Source: Acidisoma silvae
GTDB lineage: Bacteria > Pseudomonadota > Alphaproteobacteria > Acetobacterales > Acetobacteraceae
DNA: 64,000 bases
Direction of reading: 5' to 3'
Assembly (NCBI RefSeq): GCF_020618775.1
Contig: NZ_JAESVB010000003.1
Coordinates: 1 to 64,000, forward strand
Below the pieces are notes generated by a model. That model ran no database searches. It was given only the letters and a program-made list of their open reading frames with translations, and had not been told where the DNA came from. The position numbers and the translations under genes were made by a program. Shown here one piece after another: positions 46,720 to 56,345 of this stretch (positions are counted from its first letter, which is position 1; each line of letters begins with the position of its first letter).

Positions 46720-46749
46720 AAACGCCGCTGAGTGACCCCAGCGGCGTTT
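46720..46749 (-). terminator. Terminator of the etf operon
   Basis: Stem 46720-46730 with 46739-46749 (11 bp, loop of 8). On the minus strand it is followed by TTTTTTG, 28 bases past the etfA stop. It also ends the vapC region from the other side. Confidence 0.9.
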
Positions 46750-46776
46750 CCTGTGAAACAACGGGAAGAGCGCGAA

Positions 46777-47706
46777 TTACAGCGCCTTCTCAAGCTCCGG
46801 CAGGATGGTGAACAGATCACCCACCAGGCCGTAATCGGCCACCTGGAAGATCGGCGCATCCTCGTCCTTATTGATCGCGACGATGACCTTGCTGTCCTTC
46901 ATGCCCGCCAGATGCTGGATCGCACCGGAAATGCCGACCGCGATATAGAGGTCGGGCGCGACCACCTTGCCGGTCTGGCCGACCTGCTGGTCGTTCGGCG
47001 CGTAGCCGGCATCGACCGCCGCACGGGACGCGCCGATGGCCGCCCCCAGCTTGTCGGCCACAGGCAGGATGAATTCCTGGAACTTCTCGGCCGAACCCAG
47101 CGCGCGGCCGCCCGAGACGATGATCTTGGCGGAAGGCAGTTCCGGGCGCTCGGACTTCGACAGGTTTTCACCCACGAAGCTGGACAGCGCCGGGTCGGCG
47201 GCTGCCGCCACGGTCTCGATGGACGCCGTACCGGTTTCGGCGGCTGGCGGGAAGCCGGCTGTGCGGATGGTCAGCACCTTCTTGGCGTCCGTCGCCTGCA
47301 CCGTCTGGATGGCATTGCCGGCATAGATCGGCCGCTCGAAAGTATCGGGCGAAACCACCTTCACCACGTCCGAGACCTGCATGACGTCCAGCAGGGCGGC
47401 GACGCGCGGCATGACATTCTTGCCGGTGGCCGAAGCCGGGGCGGCCAGCACGTCATAGCCGGGCGCCAGAGACAGGATCAGCGCCGTCAGCGGCTCGGCC
47501 AAGCCATGGGCCAGGGCGGCGTCTTCCGCCAGCAGCACCTTCGACACGCCGGCGAGCTTGGCAGCGGCTGCCGCCACGGCCTGGGCACCCAGCCCCGCCA
47601 CCAGCACATCAACCTCACCGCCGATGGCAGCGACGGCCGAGACCGTGCGGGCCGTCGTTTCCTTCAGCGTCGCATTGTCATGATCGGCCAGAACGAGCGT
47701 CTTCAT
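46777..47706 (-). CDS. etfA: Electron transfer flavoprotein alpha subunit
   Basis: Together with the beta subunit it carries electrons from acyl-CoA and other dehydrogenases to ubiquinone via ETF-QO. 309 residues. The FAD-binding half near the C terminus reads [20 protein letters not shown], and KVVAPDL and [13 protein letters not shown] close the protein. Second gene of the etfBA operon, 25 bases after etfB. Good family length. Confidence 0.97.
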   Translation of the reverse strand: MKTLVLADHDNATLKETTARTVSAVAAIGGEVDVLVAGLGAQAVAAAAAKLAGVSKVLLAEDAALAHGLAEPLTALILSLAPGYDVLAAPASATGKNVMPRVAALLDVMQVSDVVKVVSPDTFERPIYAGNAIQTVQATDAKKVLTIRTAGFPPAAETGTASIETVAAAADPALSSFVGENLSKSERPELPSAKIIVSGGRALGSAEKFQEFILPVADKLGAAIGASRAAVDAGYAPNDQQVGQTGKVVAPDLYIAVGISGAIQHLAGMKDSKVIVAINKDEDAPIFQVADYGLVGDLFTILPELEKAL

Positions 47707-47731
47707 CTGGATTGTCCTCTCGTTCTCGGGT

Positions 47732-48481
47732 TCAGATCACGCCGGCTTCGTCGCGCAGCTTGGCGACGAGTTCGGCGACGGAGGCAACCTTGACGCCGGC
47801 CTTGCGGCCCGCAGGCTCGGTCGTTTTCAGCACTTTGAGGCGCGGCGCAGGGTCGATGCCGTATTCCGCCACCGGCTTGATGGCGATGGGCTTCTTTTTC
47901 GCCTTCATGATGTTCGGCAGGCTGGCGTAGCGCGGCTCGTTCAGGCGCAGGTCCGTCGTGATGATCGCCGGCAGTTTCAGCGAAACCGTCTGCAAACCGC
48001 CATCGACTTCGCGGGTGACGCTGAGCGTACCGTCGCCGACTTCGACCTTGGAAGCGAAAGTGCCCTGGGCCCAGCCCAGCAGCGCCGCCAGCATCTGGCC
48101 GGTCTGGCCGCAATCATCGTCGATCGCCTGCTTACCGAGGATGACGAGTTCCGGGTTTTCCTCGGCCACGACGGCCTTGAGGATCTTGGCGACCGTCAGC
48201 GGCTCCACCGTGTCAGCCACTTCGACCACGATGCCGCGATCGGCGCCCATGGCCAGCGCGGTACGCACTGTTTCCTGCGCCTGAACCGGCCCGATGGAGA
48301 CGGCCACAACCTCGGTCGCCTTGCCGGCTTCCTTCAGGCGCAGCGCTTCTTCCACCGCGATTTCGTCGAAGGGGTTCATCGACATTTTGACATTGGCCAG
48401 CTCAACGCCGGTACCATCGGCCTTCACGCGCACGCGGACGTTGTAGTCGACAACCCGCTTCACCGGCACCAGGATCTTCAT
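47732..48481 (-). CDS. etfB: Electron transfer flavoprotein beta subunit
   Basis: 249 residues, the standard length. It begins [20 protein letters not shown]; the AMP-binding loop and the subunit motif [20 protein letters not shown] are present. ATG 48481 was chosen because the longer frame to 48514 adds 11 residues with no family match. It precedes etfA by 25 bases, so the pair is one operon ended by the hairpin at 46720. Confidence 0.97.
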   Translation of the reverse strand: MKILVPVKRVVDYNVRVRVKADGTGVELANVKMSMNPFDEIAVEEALRLKEAGKATEVVAVSIGPVQAQETVRTALAMGADRGIVVEVADTVEPLTVAKILKAVVAEENPELVILGKQAIDDDCGQTGQMLAALLGWAQGTFASKVEVGDGTLSVTREVDGGLQTVSLKLPAIITTDLRLNEPRYASLPNIMKAKKKPIAIKPVAEYGIDPAPRLKVLKTTEPAGRKAGVKVASVAELVAKLRDEAGVI

Positions 48482-48631
48482 CAAGCCTCCACAGTCACTA
48501 AAGGGCACGGCCATGCCGCTGGGGATTTTTATAGGCAGGCCCGCGAGGGTGCAAATCTCCCACGCCCGGCGCAGCCTGACCCGCCATAGGTGCCGGGAGC
48601 CGTGGATGAAGACTGGCGCGGAAGCGACCGG

Positions 48632-50005
48632 CTAAATAGCCGATTGCGACATGCGGAACCCGGCTGCCGGATGCGGCGCGGCCAGACGCGCGCCCTGGCC
48701 GAAAAGCTTTCCGCGCAGCGTGCCTTGGGCATATTCCGTCTTGTAGAGGCCCCGCGCCTGCCATTCCGGCACCAGCAGGTCCACCGCATCGGTGAAGCTT
48801 TCCGGCAGCACGGCATAGGCGAGGTTGAACCCGTCAATGTCGGTCTCTGCCGCCCAGGCGGCCATGCTTTCGGCGACCTGAGAGGCCGACCCCACGAAAA
48901 CCGGCCCGGCACCGCCGATGGCGACATGCTCGGCCGCCTGGCCCACCGTCCAGTCGCGGCCCGGATCGGCGCGGGTGAAGTTTTCCATCGCCGCACGGCC
49001 GGCGTCATTGTCGATATAGCGGATCTTCTGGTCCAGCGCGTAGCCCGAGAAATCGACGCCGAGCCAGCCGCCCATCAGCGTCAGCGCGCCTACCGGGTCC
49101 ACATAGCTGCGGTAATCGGCGAGCTTGTCATGCGCTTCCGCTTCGGTGGGCGCCGTAATGGCGGTCGCGAGGGCGAAGACTTTGACGCTGTCGGGTGCAC
49201 GGCCAGCGGCCACCAGCGCCTGGCGCAGACGCGCGACACGCGGCTTGATGACGGCGGTCGAGGGGCCGGAGACGAAGACGCATTCCGCATGGCGGGCGGC
49301 GAAGGCAAGCCCGGCGGGGGAACTGCCCGCCTGATACAGAACCGGCGTGCGCTGGGGCGAAGGCTCCGCCAGATGCAGCGCCTCCATCTGTAGATAGGGG
49401 CTGTCATGGCGGATGACATGAACGCGGTCCGGATCGGCATAGAGGCCGCGCGCCTTGTCGGCCAAAACGGCACCGTCCTCCCAGCTCTGTTCCCATAGCT
49501 TGTAGATCGCGGTCATGAAGTCTTCCGCCACCACATAGCGGTCGTCATGGCCGCGCTGGCGGTCAGCGCCCATGGCCCGCGCGGCACTGTCCAGATAGCT
49601 GGTCACGATGTTCCAGCCGACGCGCCCGCCGGTCAGATGATCGAGCGTCGAAAACCGGCGCGCCAGCTGATAGGGATTTTCGTAGGAGAGCGAGACGGTG
49701 ACGCCGAATCCCAGATTCTGAGTCACCGCCGCCATGGCCGGGATCAGCAGCAGCGGGTCATTGGTCGGCAATTGCGCGGCATGGGCGATGGCCGCGCGCG
49801 CATTGCCGCCATAGACGTCATAGGGGCCCAGCACATCGGCCAGGAAAACGCCGTCGAACAGGCCGCGCTCCCACAGCTTTGCCAGATCAAGCCAAAGCCC
49901 GATCGTGTTGAACTCCACCGAACGATCGCGCGGATGCCGCCACAGGCCGGGCGACTGATGCACCGGCGTGTTCATGGCAAAGGCGTTCAGGCGAAGCTGT
50001 TTCAT
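48632..50005 (-). CDS. FMN-dependent (NtaA/SnaA/DszA-type) monooxygenase
   Basis: 457 residues, bacterial-luciferase fold. MKQLRLNAFAMNTPVHQSPG, SYENPYQLARRFSTLDHLTGGR and WNIVTSYLDSAAR are signatures of the NtaA/DszA branch, which uses reduced FMN from a partner to split C-S or C-N bonds. Likely substrates here are organosulfur compounds, given the genes upstream. ATG 50005 (tenth codon of the longer frame) gives the family start. It lies 132 bases downstream of the sfnB-like gene, separated by a palindromic repeat. Confidence 0.9.
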   Translation of the reverse strand: MKQLRLNAFAMNTPVHQSPGLWRHPRDRSVEFNTIGLWLDLAKLWERGLFDGVFLADVLGPYDVYGGNARAAIAHAAQLPTNDPLLLIPAMAAVTQNLGFGVTVSLSYENPYQLARRFSTLDHLTGGRVGWNIVTSYLDSAARAMGADRQRGHDDRYVVAEDFMTAIYKLWEQSWEDGAVLADKARGLYADPDRVHVIRHDSPYLQMEALHLAEPSPQRTPVLYQAGSSPAGLAFAARHAECVFVSGPSTAVIKPRVARLRQALVAAGRAPDSVKVFALATAITAPTEAEAHDKLADYRSYVDPVGALTLMGGWLGVDFSGYALDQKIRYIDNDAGRAAMENFTRADPGRDWTVGQAAEHVAIGGAGPVFVGSASQVAESMAAWAAETDIDGFNLAYAVLPESFTDAVDLLVPEWQARGLYKTEYAQGTLRGKLFGQGARLAAPHPAAGFRMSQSAI

Positions 50006-50043
50006 TGACCGTGTCCTAAACTTCGGCGCCACCCAACTTTTAC

Positions 50044-50125
50044 TGTCACCCGCGGGCTTGACCCGCGGGTCTACCCGTTGCGGCGCCGCGACGGGTAGAT
50101 CCCCGGCACAAGGCCGGGGATGACA
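50044..50125. repeat. Compound palindromic repeat, copy 2
   Basis: 82 bases from TGTCACCC to TGACA. Hairpin CCCGCGGG/CCCGCGGG is followed by CTACCCGTTGCGGCGCC and a second hairpin CCCCGGC/GCCGGGG. It has the same order of parts as the element at 37498, only shorter in the middle. It lies between two genes of the sulfur cluster. Confidence 0.75.
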
Positions 50126-50137
50126 GTTCGGGAAAAA

Positions 50138-51370
50138 TCAGATCCAGGAATGAACCGGCGGCGCGGTGCCGTTCAGCGCATAATCGCCGATGGCGTAGTA
50201 TTTCCAGCGCACCGGATCATGCAGCGTATGCACGCGCGCATTCCGCCAATGGCGGTCGTAATTGTATTTGCCCAGGGTCGCGCTGGTACCGGCCAATTCG
50301 CACAACTGGCTGGAAGCATGCAGCGCCACTTCCGTCGTCAGAACCTTGGCTTCGGCCACGGCCAGGGATGCGCGCGCAATGCCGTCCACCGTCTCGTCTT
50401 GCAGCACGTCGTCGATCACGCCGGCCGCATAGGCAAGAACAAGGTCGGCTGCGCGCAACCTGATGCGCGTATCGCCGACCTGGCTGATGGTCAGCGGGTC
50501 TTCCGCCGCACGCTCCTTGCCGCTGTCGACCCAGGGGCGTGATTTCGTGCGGATAAATTCCAGCATATCCTCGAAGGCGCCCAGGGCGATGCCGGCGTCG
50601 ATCGCCGCCTGCATGATCTGCGATATCGGGCCATAGACCAGCGGCTGTTCGCGCAATCCGCCGAGGCCGATGATATTGAAGGCCGGCACGCGCACCTTAT
50701 CGAATTTCACCGTGCCACTGGCCGTGGTGCGCTGACCGAAGCCTGACCAGTCATCGATGATGGTCACGCCCGGCGTGTCGCGTGGCACGATGGCGCGTAG
50801 CACAGCGCCGCTTTCGGTGCGCCCGACGGTCGGGATGAAATGCGAAAACAGCGCACCGGTACAATAGAATTTTGTGCCGTCGATAATGTAGTCGTCGCCG
50901 TCAGCCGTGAAGGTGGTCTTCCAGTCGGCGGCCGTCTTGGTGCCCATTTCCACCAGCGCATTGCCGAAGCGATGACCCTGCAAAACCTTCCCGAAGAAAT
51001 AGGCCTTGCGGGCCTCGTCGCGCTCCGCGCGCAGCATATTGAGAAAGGCCCAATGATTCTGCGGAATCTGCCCGATGGACGGGTCGGCGGCCGAGGTGAT
51101 GCGGATGACTTCCGCCAAAGTCGCGATGGGCAGTTCCGGCCCGCCATAGGCGCGCGGCACGGTGATGCCCCAGAGGCCGGTCGCTGAATAGCGCTCGATC
51201 TCGGCGATCGGCAGGCTGCGGGACCGGTCGCGCTCGGCGGCACCGTCCCTAACGCTCGCCGCGAAATCCTGCGCAACCGCTACGGCCTGCGCGTGACTGG
51301 TAATGAGCGGCGGCACAGAGACCGGCAAAGGCAAAGGCGCTGCCACTTGGGGAACAAAGGTCTCGGACAT
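50138..51370 (-). CDS. SfnB-type sulfur-acquisition flavoprotein (acyl-CoA dehydrogenase fold)
   Basis: 410 residues of the acyl-CoA-dehydrogenase/DszC fold. It starts MSETFVPQVAAPLP; the fold core shows NHWAFLNMLRAERDEA, FYCTGALFSHFIP and GFGQRTTASGTVKFDKVRV. The C-terminal helical part has LCELAGTSATLGKYNYDRHWRNARVHTLHDP at about 370-400. SfnB-like proteins help bacteria use organosulfur compounds under sulfate limitation (family knowledge). It is 14 bases downstream of the permease gene and 132 bases upstream of the monooxygenase gene, so it fits a substrate-uptake-and-cleavage set. Confidence 0.88.
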   Translation of the reverse strand: MSETFVPQVAAPLPLPVSVPPLITSHAQAVAVAQDFAASVRDGAAERDRSRSLPIAEIERYSATGLWGITVPRAYGGPELPIATLAEVIRITSAADPSIGQIPQNHWAFLNMLRAERDEARKAYFFGKVLQGHRFGNALVEMGTKTAADWKTTFTADGDDYIIDGTKFYCTGALFSHFIPTVGRTESGAVLRAIVPRDTPGVTIIDDWSGFGQRTTASGTVKFDKVRVPAFNIIGLGGLREQPLVYGPISQIMQAAIDAGIALGAFEDMLEFIRTKSRPWVDSGKERAAEDPLTISQVGDTRIRLRAADLVLAYAAGVIDDVLQDETVDGIARASLAVAEAKVLTTEVALHASSQLCELAGTSATLGKYNYDRHWRNARVHTLHDPVRWKYYAIGDYALNGTAPPVHSWI

Positions 51371-51384
51371 GGCGGATATCCCGG

Positions 51385-52047
51385 TCAGCGGTGGTCGAAA
51401 CGCGCGGCAAGCCTGTCGCCAAGAAACTGCACGCCGCAGACCAGCACAATCAAAATCGCGACGACGATGACGATGACGGCGGTGCTGAACTCGTCATAGC
51501 CGAAGCGGATGCCGAGATCGCCCAGGCCGCCGGCCCCGACCGCCCCGGCCATGGCGGAGGAGCCGATGAGCGTGACCAGCGTCACAACAAAGCCGGAAAC
51601 GAGGCCGGGCAGAGCTTCCGGGATCAGCACTTCCCACATCACGCGCAGCCGGCTGCCGCCCATGGCGCGCACGGCTTCCACCAGCCCGCCATCGACCTCG
51701 CGCAACGACACCTCGGCAATACGGGCGAAATAGGGCGTGGCACCGATGGCCAGCGGCACAATGGCCGCCGCCGTGCCGATGGAAGAACCCACGATCAGCC
51801 GTGTCAGCGGAATAAGCGCCACCAGCAGGATGATGAAGGGCACGGAGCGCACGCCGTTCACCAGAAGGCCGAGGCTGCGGTTGATCAGCCGTTGCGGCCA
51901 GATCCCGCCCGGCGCGGTCGCGACCAGCAACAGCGCCATCGGCAGTCCGACGACGAAGCCGATGGCGCCGGACACCGCCACCATCTCAATCGTCTGCTGA
52001 AACGCAGTCCAGAGATCGTCACCGGAAATGGGCAGGTTTTGGAGCAT
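51385..52047 (-). CDS. MetI-type ABC transporter permease
   Basis: 220 residues, five hydrophobic segments. The BPD-transport EAA-type loop reads VEAVRAMGGSRLRVMWEVLIPEALPG at about 130-155, where the ATPase docks. It begins [17 protein letters not shown]. Its start overlaps the ATPase stop by one base (TGATG). The MetI family carries methionine; in this context an organosulfur substrate is more likely. Confidence 0.92.
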   Translation of the reverse strand: MLQNLPISGDDLWTAFQQTIEMVAVSGAIGFVVGLPMALLLVATAPGGIWPQRLINRSLGLLVNGVRSVPFIILLVALIPLTRLIVGSSIGTAAAIVPLAIGATPYFARIAEVSLREVDGGLVEAVRAMGGSRLRVMWEVLIPEALPGLVSGFVVTLVTLIGSSAMAGAVGAGGLGDLGIRFGYDEFSTAVIVIVVAILIVLVCGVQFLGDRLAARFDHR

Positions 52048-52856
52048 CAGATCCCCTCCCCATCTTCAAAGCCCAGCGAGGCCGCGTGCAGCAGCACGCG
52101 CGTTTCCTCGGCCTGGGGAGCCGTCAGCACGTCGCGTACCGGGCCTTCCTCAACCGCGCGCCCCTTTTCCATGACCAGCACGCGGTCGGCGATGCGGCGC
52201 GCGACATTCATTTCATGCGTGATCATGACGATGGTGAGGCCGAATTCGCGATTGATGTCGCGCAGCAAAGCCAGGATAGACACCGTCGTCTCAGGGTCGA
52301 GCGCCGAGGTCGCCTCGTCACACAGCAGCAAAACCGGGTCCGAAGCCAGCGCGCGGGCAATCCCGACACGCTGCTTCTGCCCACCCGACAACTGCGCCGG
52401 ATATTTTCTTTCATGACCCGCCAGCCCGACACGCGCCAGCAAGGCAGCGGCGCGATCACGTCTTTCCCGCTTTGCAATGCCGGCGAGTTTCAGCGGCAGC
52501 GCGACATTGTCCAGCACGGTGCGCGAGGACAGCAGATTGAAATGCTGGAAGATCATGCCGATGCGCCGGCGTTCGGCCTGCAAAGCGCTTTCGGACAGCG
52601 GCGCGATATCGCGCCCGTCGATTTCGACCCGGCCGCTATCCGGCCGCTCCAGGCCGTTCAGGCAGCGGATGAGAGTCGATTTCCCCGCCCCCGAGCGGCC
52701 GATGATGCCCAGAACCTGCCCGCGCGGCAGCGAGAAGGAGACGTCGTCAAGCGCGGCTGTCGTCCCGAAACGGCGCGACAGCCCGCTCACCTTCAGAAAA
52801 GGCTGCTCTGTCGCCGCAGCCGCCGATGAAAGGTCTTGACCGAGATGATGATCCAA
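52047..52856 (-). CDS. MetN-type ABC transporter ATPase
   Basis: 269 residues. Walker A is GRSGAGKST, the Q-loop lies in IGMIFQHFN, the signature is [15 protein letters not shown] and Walker B is [12 protein letters not shown]. It lacks the C-terminal NIL/ACT sensing domain of E. coli MetN (which is about 340 residues), so transport is probably not trans-inhibited by the substrate. It lies 13 bases after the binding-protein gene. Confidence 0.93.
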   Translation of the reverse strand: MDHHLGQDLSSAAAATEQPFLKVSGLSRRFGTTAALDDVSFSLPRGQVLGIIGRSGAGKSTLIRCLNGLERPDSGRVEIDGRDIAPLSESALQAERRRIGMIFQHFNLLSSRTVLDNVALPLKLAGIAKRERRDRAAALLARVGLAGHERKYPAQLSGGQKQRVGIARALASDPVLLLCDEATSALDPETTVSILALLRDINREFGLTIVMITHEMNVARRIADRVLVMEKGRAVEEGPVRDVLTAPQAEETRVLLHAASLGFEDGEGI

Positions 52857-52869
52857 CAGGCGCCCCTGT

Positions 52870-53709
52870 TTACCAGGCCGGCATGACGGCGGTGCCGTAT
52901 TTCTGGGTCAGATAAGCGCGCTCATCGTCTGACTGAAAGATCTTGATGAATTCAAGAAGCTTCGGGTCCGTCGCATCCTGCGGGCGGGCCACGAACTGGA
53001 TGGCATAATGCTTGTTGCCGGTGCTGTCCGAAATCAGCGCCGTCTTCGGATCGCCGCCGGAGGCGAGAAAGAACGAGTAACTGACCTGGGCAACCGTCAC
53101 GTCATCCAAGGCGCGCACCAGCTGCGGCGCCGGCAATTCGATGAAGTGCAGATGCTTCGGATTTGCGGTGATGTCATGGACGGTCGCGGCATCGCCGACA
53201 CCGGGCTTGAGCGTGATCAGCCCGGCCTTGGCGAAAAGCTGCAACCCGCGTGCGCGGTTCACCGGATCGTTCGCCACGGCAACCTGCGCACCGTCCTTCA
53301 CATCGGCGAGGCTTTTCACCTTATGAGAGAACAGCCCCACCGGCATGATGACGCCAGGCGCGACCGCCACCAGCTTGAAGCCGCGCGCCTTCACGGCCAC
53401 GGCCAGGAAGGGCTTGTGCTCGTAGAAATTGGCTTCGACCGAGCCCTCGTTCACCGCGACATTCGGTGTCACCCAATCCGAGAAAACGATAACCTTCACC
53501 GGCAGGCCCTGCTTCTTCGCAAGGTCGGCGGCGTGCTGCACCACATCGGCCATCGGCCCCGGCGTCGCGGCAATCGTCAGCGGCTCGGCGGCATTGGCAG
53601 AGGCGATCAGGCCAACGACACAGAGCGCGACCGCGATGGCCCCGGCCACCAGCATGCGCCGCGCCAGACCGGGCTGGGTTTCAATCTCGAATTCGCCGGA
53701 TGCAGCCAT
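52870..53709 (-). CDS. MetQ/NlpA-type substrate-binding protein
   Basis: 279 residues from ATG 53709 (GGGAGA site upstream; a TTG three codons before is less likely). A signal-like segment [20 protein letters not shown] ends near ANAAEP. No lipobox Cys is seen at the cleavage site, so it is probably free periplasmic rather than a lipoprotein. The NlpA fold shows [18 protein letters not shown] strands, [12 protein letters not shown] and [23 protein letters not shown] at about 145-170. First gene of the five-gene sulfur set. Confidence 0.92.
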   Translation of the reverse strand: MAASGEFEIETQPGLARRMLVAGAIAVALCVVGLIASANAAEPLTIAATPGPMADVVQHAADLAKKQGLPVKVIVFSDWVTPNVAVNEGSVEANFYEHKPFLAVAVKARGFKLVAVAPGVIMPVGLFSHKVKSLADVKDGAQVAVANDPVNRARGLQLFAKAGLITLKPGVGDAATVHDITANPKHLHFIELPAPQLVRALDDVTVAQVSYSFFLASGGDPKTALISDSTGNKHYAIQFVARPQDATDPKLLEFIKIFQSDDERAYLTQKYGTAVMPAW

Positions 53710-53796
53710 GAAGGACAATCTCCCAAGGGCGGGGACAATTACGCCGAAACGCAGGATAGATTCAACTAAACACGAATGTCGAGTGGATTAATAGGG

Positions 53797-53828
53797 AATT
53801 GATTGGCATTTTCTAGATTTTATCAATT
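53797..53828. promoter_or_regulatory. Inverted repeat in the divergent metQ/oxidoreductase region
   Basis: AATTGAT (53797-53803) and ATCAATT (53822-53828), 18 bases apart, inside a distinctly AT-rich stretch (53770-53850) between two divergent genes. It could be an operator for the sulfur set; the regulator is unknown. Confidence 0.3.
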
Positions 53829-53953
53829 ATTAAACTATTTTTTATGGTTATTTTAGATCGCTGCCTCTCTGGCTATCGCCGGTCGCCCGGCCGATAGTCG
53901 TCCTCGCTCGCCGCAAAGGGCAGAGCGGCCAAGTCAGAGACGGGAAAGAAAAA

Positions 53954-54958
53954 ATGGGACAGACGGTAAACTGGGGCATCCTGAGCACGGCCAAGATCGG
54001 CCGCGAGAAGGTCATCCCCGCGATGCAGAAGGGCGCGGTCAGCCGCGTGCTGGGCATCGCCTCACGCGATCAGGCTTCCGCGCAGAAGACCGCCGATGCC
54101 CTGGGCATTCCCCGCGCCTATGGCAGTTACGAGGCGCTGCTGGCGGACCCCGAGATTCACGCCATCTACAATCCGCTGCCCAATCACCTGCATGTGCCCT
54201 GGTCTATCCGCGCGCTGGACGCCGGCAAGCATGTGCTGTGCGAAAAGCCGATCGCGCTGGACACCAAGGAGGCCGAGACGCTGCTGGCGGCCCGCGACCG
54301 CACCGGGCTGATCGTCGCCGAAGCCTTCATGGTGCGCTACGCGCCATGGTGGCAGCGCGTGCGGGCCTTGGTGCAGGAAGGCCGGCTGGGTCGCGTCTCC
54401 GCCATTCAGACCGCCTTCAGCTATTTCCTCGATGACCCGCAGAATATCCGCAATATGCCGGAGATCGGCGGCGGCGGGCTGATGGATATCGGCTGCTACG
54501 CCATCGCGACCGCACGCTACATTTGGGGATCGGAGCCGCAGCGCGCCGCTGCCCTGATCGAGCGTGACCCCACCATGGGCACCGACCGGCTGACCAGCGC
54601 GCTGGTGCAGTTCCCGGAAGGGCATCTCACCTTCACCTGCTCCACCCAGCTTGTGCCGCATCAGCGCGTGACGGTGATCGGTACCAAGGCGCGGGTGGAA
54701 GTGCTGATTCCCTTCAACCCACCGACCGACGTGCCGGTGCAGATCCTGCTCGACGACGGCCGCGCCCTTGGCGGTGCCCAGGCGCTGGTGGAAGAATTCG
54801 GCCCGGCCGACCAATACACCCTGCAGGGCGATGCCGTGTCCCGCGCCATTCTGGGCGACGGGAAACTGGAGTTTCCCCTGGAAGACGCCATCGCCAATAT
54901 GCGCGTCATCGAGGCGATCTTCCGCGCCGGCGACAAGGGCACCTGGGAAGCGCCGTAA
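53954..54958 (+). CDS. Gfo/Idh/MocA-family oxidoreductase (D-xylose-dehydrogenase-like)
   Basis: 334 residues. An N-terminal Rossmann domain (VNWGILSTAKIGREKVIPAM, then ALDAGKHVLCEKPIAL with the conserved EKP) is followed by the alpha/beta domain with GGGGLMDIGCYAIATARYI. The latter holds the Asp/Tyr pair of the sugar dehydrogenases and dihydrodiol dehydrogenases in this family. The substrate cannot be set from sequence. It stands alone after the AT-rich divergent region. Confidence 0.88.
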   Translation: MGQTVNWGILSTAKIGREKVIPAMQKGAVSRVLGIASRDQASAQKTADALGIPRAYGSYEALLADPEIHAIYNPLPNHLHVPWSIRALDAGKHVLCEKPIALDTKEAETLLAARDRTGLIVAEAFMVRYAPWWQRVRALVQEGRLGRVSAIQTAFSYFLDDPQNIRNMPEIGGGGLMDIGCYAIATARYIWGSEPQRAAALIERDPTMGTDRLTSALVQFPEGHLTFTCSTQLVPHQRVTVIGTKARVEVLIPFNPPTDVPVQILLDDGRALGGAQALVEEFGPADQYTLQGDAVSRAILGDGKLEFPLEDAIANMRVIEAIFRAGDKGTWEAP

Positions 54959-54980
54959 CAGCGCTCCCCAGAAGAGGCGC

Positions 54981-55364
54981 TCAGCTGGGCTGGATCATCC
55001 GGCCCAGCGGACCGCCACCGAAGAGATGAACATGGAAATGCGGCACTTCCTGCCCGGCATTAAGCCCGTGATTGCTGAGCAGGCGGTAGCCTTCCGTCTC
55101 CAGCCCCAGATCGGCCGCCACGCGGCCGACGGCCCGCCAGAAGCCGGCGATGTCCTGGTCTGAAGCGCGGGCCGCGAAATCACGCGCGGACACGTAGGCG
55201 CCTTTCGGGATCACCAGCACATGCACCGGCGCCTGCGGGGCAATGTCATGGAAGGCGAGCACGAATTCGTCCTGATAGACCGTCTTGTTGGGAATCTCGC
55301 CGCGCAAAATCTTCGCGAAGATATTCTGGTCGTCATAGGGATCAAGACCGGTCACGGGCATCAT
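54981..55364 (-). CDS. HIT-family nucleotide-binding hydrolase (HINT-like)
   Basis: 127 residues. The histidine triad motif is VPHFHVHLFGGGPLG, in the HINT style HxHxH. It begins MMPVTGLDPYDDQNIFAKIL and contains VIPKGAYVSA. Such proteins hydrolyse AMP-linked amines or phosphoramidates. Its ATG overlaps the stop of the EamA transporter gene by four bases (ATGA). A much longer frame through this point to 56198 is the out-of-phase reading of the transporter gene and is not real. Confidence 0.92.
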   Translation of the reverse strand: MMPVTGLDPYDDQNIFAKILRGEIPNKTVYQDEFVLAFHDIAPQAPVHVLVIPKGAYVSARDFAARASDQDIAGFWRAVGRVAADLGLETEGYRLLSNHGLNAGQEVPHFHVHLFGGGPLGRMIQPS

Positions 55365-56254
55365 AACTCTCCTTCTGCAATCGGCGGCGCCTCTTTCGGG
55401 CGCGCCGCCACGGTGCCGAAACTGGCCAGCGTCACGCAAGCCATGCCGGCCAATTGGGTGGCGCTCAGCCGCTGTCCCAATACGAGAAAACCCATTACCA
55501 CGGCCATCACCGGTTCCAGGCTCATCAGAATGCTGAATTGCCGCGGTTCCATCCGCCTGAGCGAGGCCATTTCCAGCCCGAAGGTGAGGATGGGATTGAG
55601 CAGGGAAATGGCCGCCATGATCAGAACGGCGCCCAGGCCCAGCGCCTGCCAATGCGGCACGACGCCGATCGGCAGACCGACCAAAGCCGCGACGCTCATG
55701 GACAAGGCCAGGCCCTGTAAGCCGGAAAAGGCTTTGCCGACCCGCCGGGTCATCAGAATATAGCCCCCCCAGCACACGCCCGAGGCACCGGCCAAAATTA
55801 GCCCCAGCGTATCGGCGCTGCCGTGATCCTGCTTGGTCAGCAGCCACACGCCCAAGCCCGCGAGAATGACCCATACCAGGTCGAGCAGACGCCGGCTGCC
55901 GGCCAGCGCCACCGCCAGCGGCCCCAGAAATTCGATCGACACCGCCATGCCGAGGGGAATGCGGCCGACAGCCGCGAAAAAGAAGAAGGACATGCCGCAG
56001 GTGATCAGGCCGAGCATGCAGGCACCGGCCAGTTGCGGCCGGCCGATCGCCCAGATGCGCGGCCGGGCCAGGATCAGAAAGCAGACCGCGCCGAAGATCA
56101 GCCTGAGCGACGTCGCGGCCGGGCTGCCGATGCGATGGATGACCGCGACCGAGAGTGAGGAGGCCAGCTGCGCCGAGGATATGGCCGTCACCAACCACAG
56201 CACGACCGGGATTTTCGCGGCCAGGTTCCGCAACCCGGCCAGTTTAGAAATCAT
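55361..56254 (-). CDS. EamA-family (RhtA-like) exporter
   Basis: 297 residues with ten hydrophobic helices in two five-helix EamA halves. VVLWLVTAISSAQLASSLSV opens the first, and GLILAGASGVCWGGYILMTRR the second. RhtA-type members export threonine, homoserine or other small amino-acid-like metabolites; the substrate here is unknown. ATG 56254 (MISKLAGLRN) was chosen over 56284. It is translationally coupled to the downstream HIT gene. Confidence 0.9.
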   Translation of the reverse strand: MISKLAGLRNLAAKIPVVLWLVTAISSAQLASSLSVAVIHRIGSPAATSLRLIFGAVCFLILARPRIWAIGRPQLAGACMLGLITCGMSFFFFAAVGRIPLGMAVSIEFLGPLAVALAGSRRLLDLVWVILAGLGVWLLTKQDHGSADTLGLILAGASGVCWGGYILMTRRVGKAFSGLQGLALSMSVAALVGLPIGVVPHWQALGLGAVLIMAAISLLNPILTFGLEMASLRRMEPRQFSILMSLEPVMAVVMGFLVLGQRLSATQLAGMACVTLASFGTVAARPKEAPPIAEGEL

Positions 56255-56345
56255 GGAGGCTCGTTTCACAGATGGTCTGGGCAAATGTCCGAGCGGATCA
56301 CGACAGGATGCGCGCGATAGGCCCTGTCTTTAGCGGAGCGCGCGT

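Noticed and set aside
54981..56198. Single 405-residue protein ending in the HIT domain
   Set aside because: Only the last 127 residues are HIT. The rest is an out-of-phase reading of the EamA transporter gene, which has clear membrane helices in its own frame.
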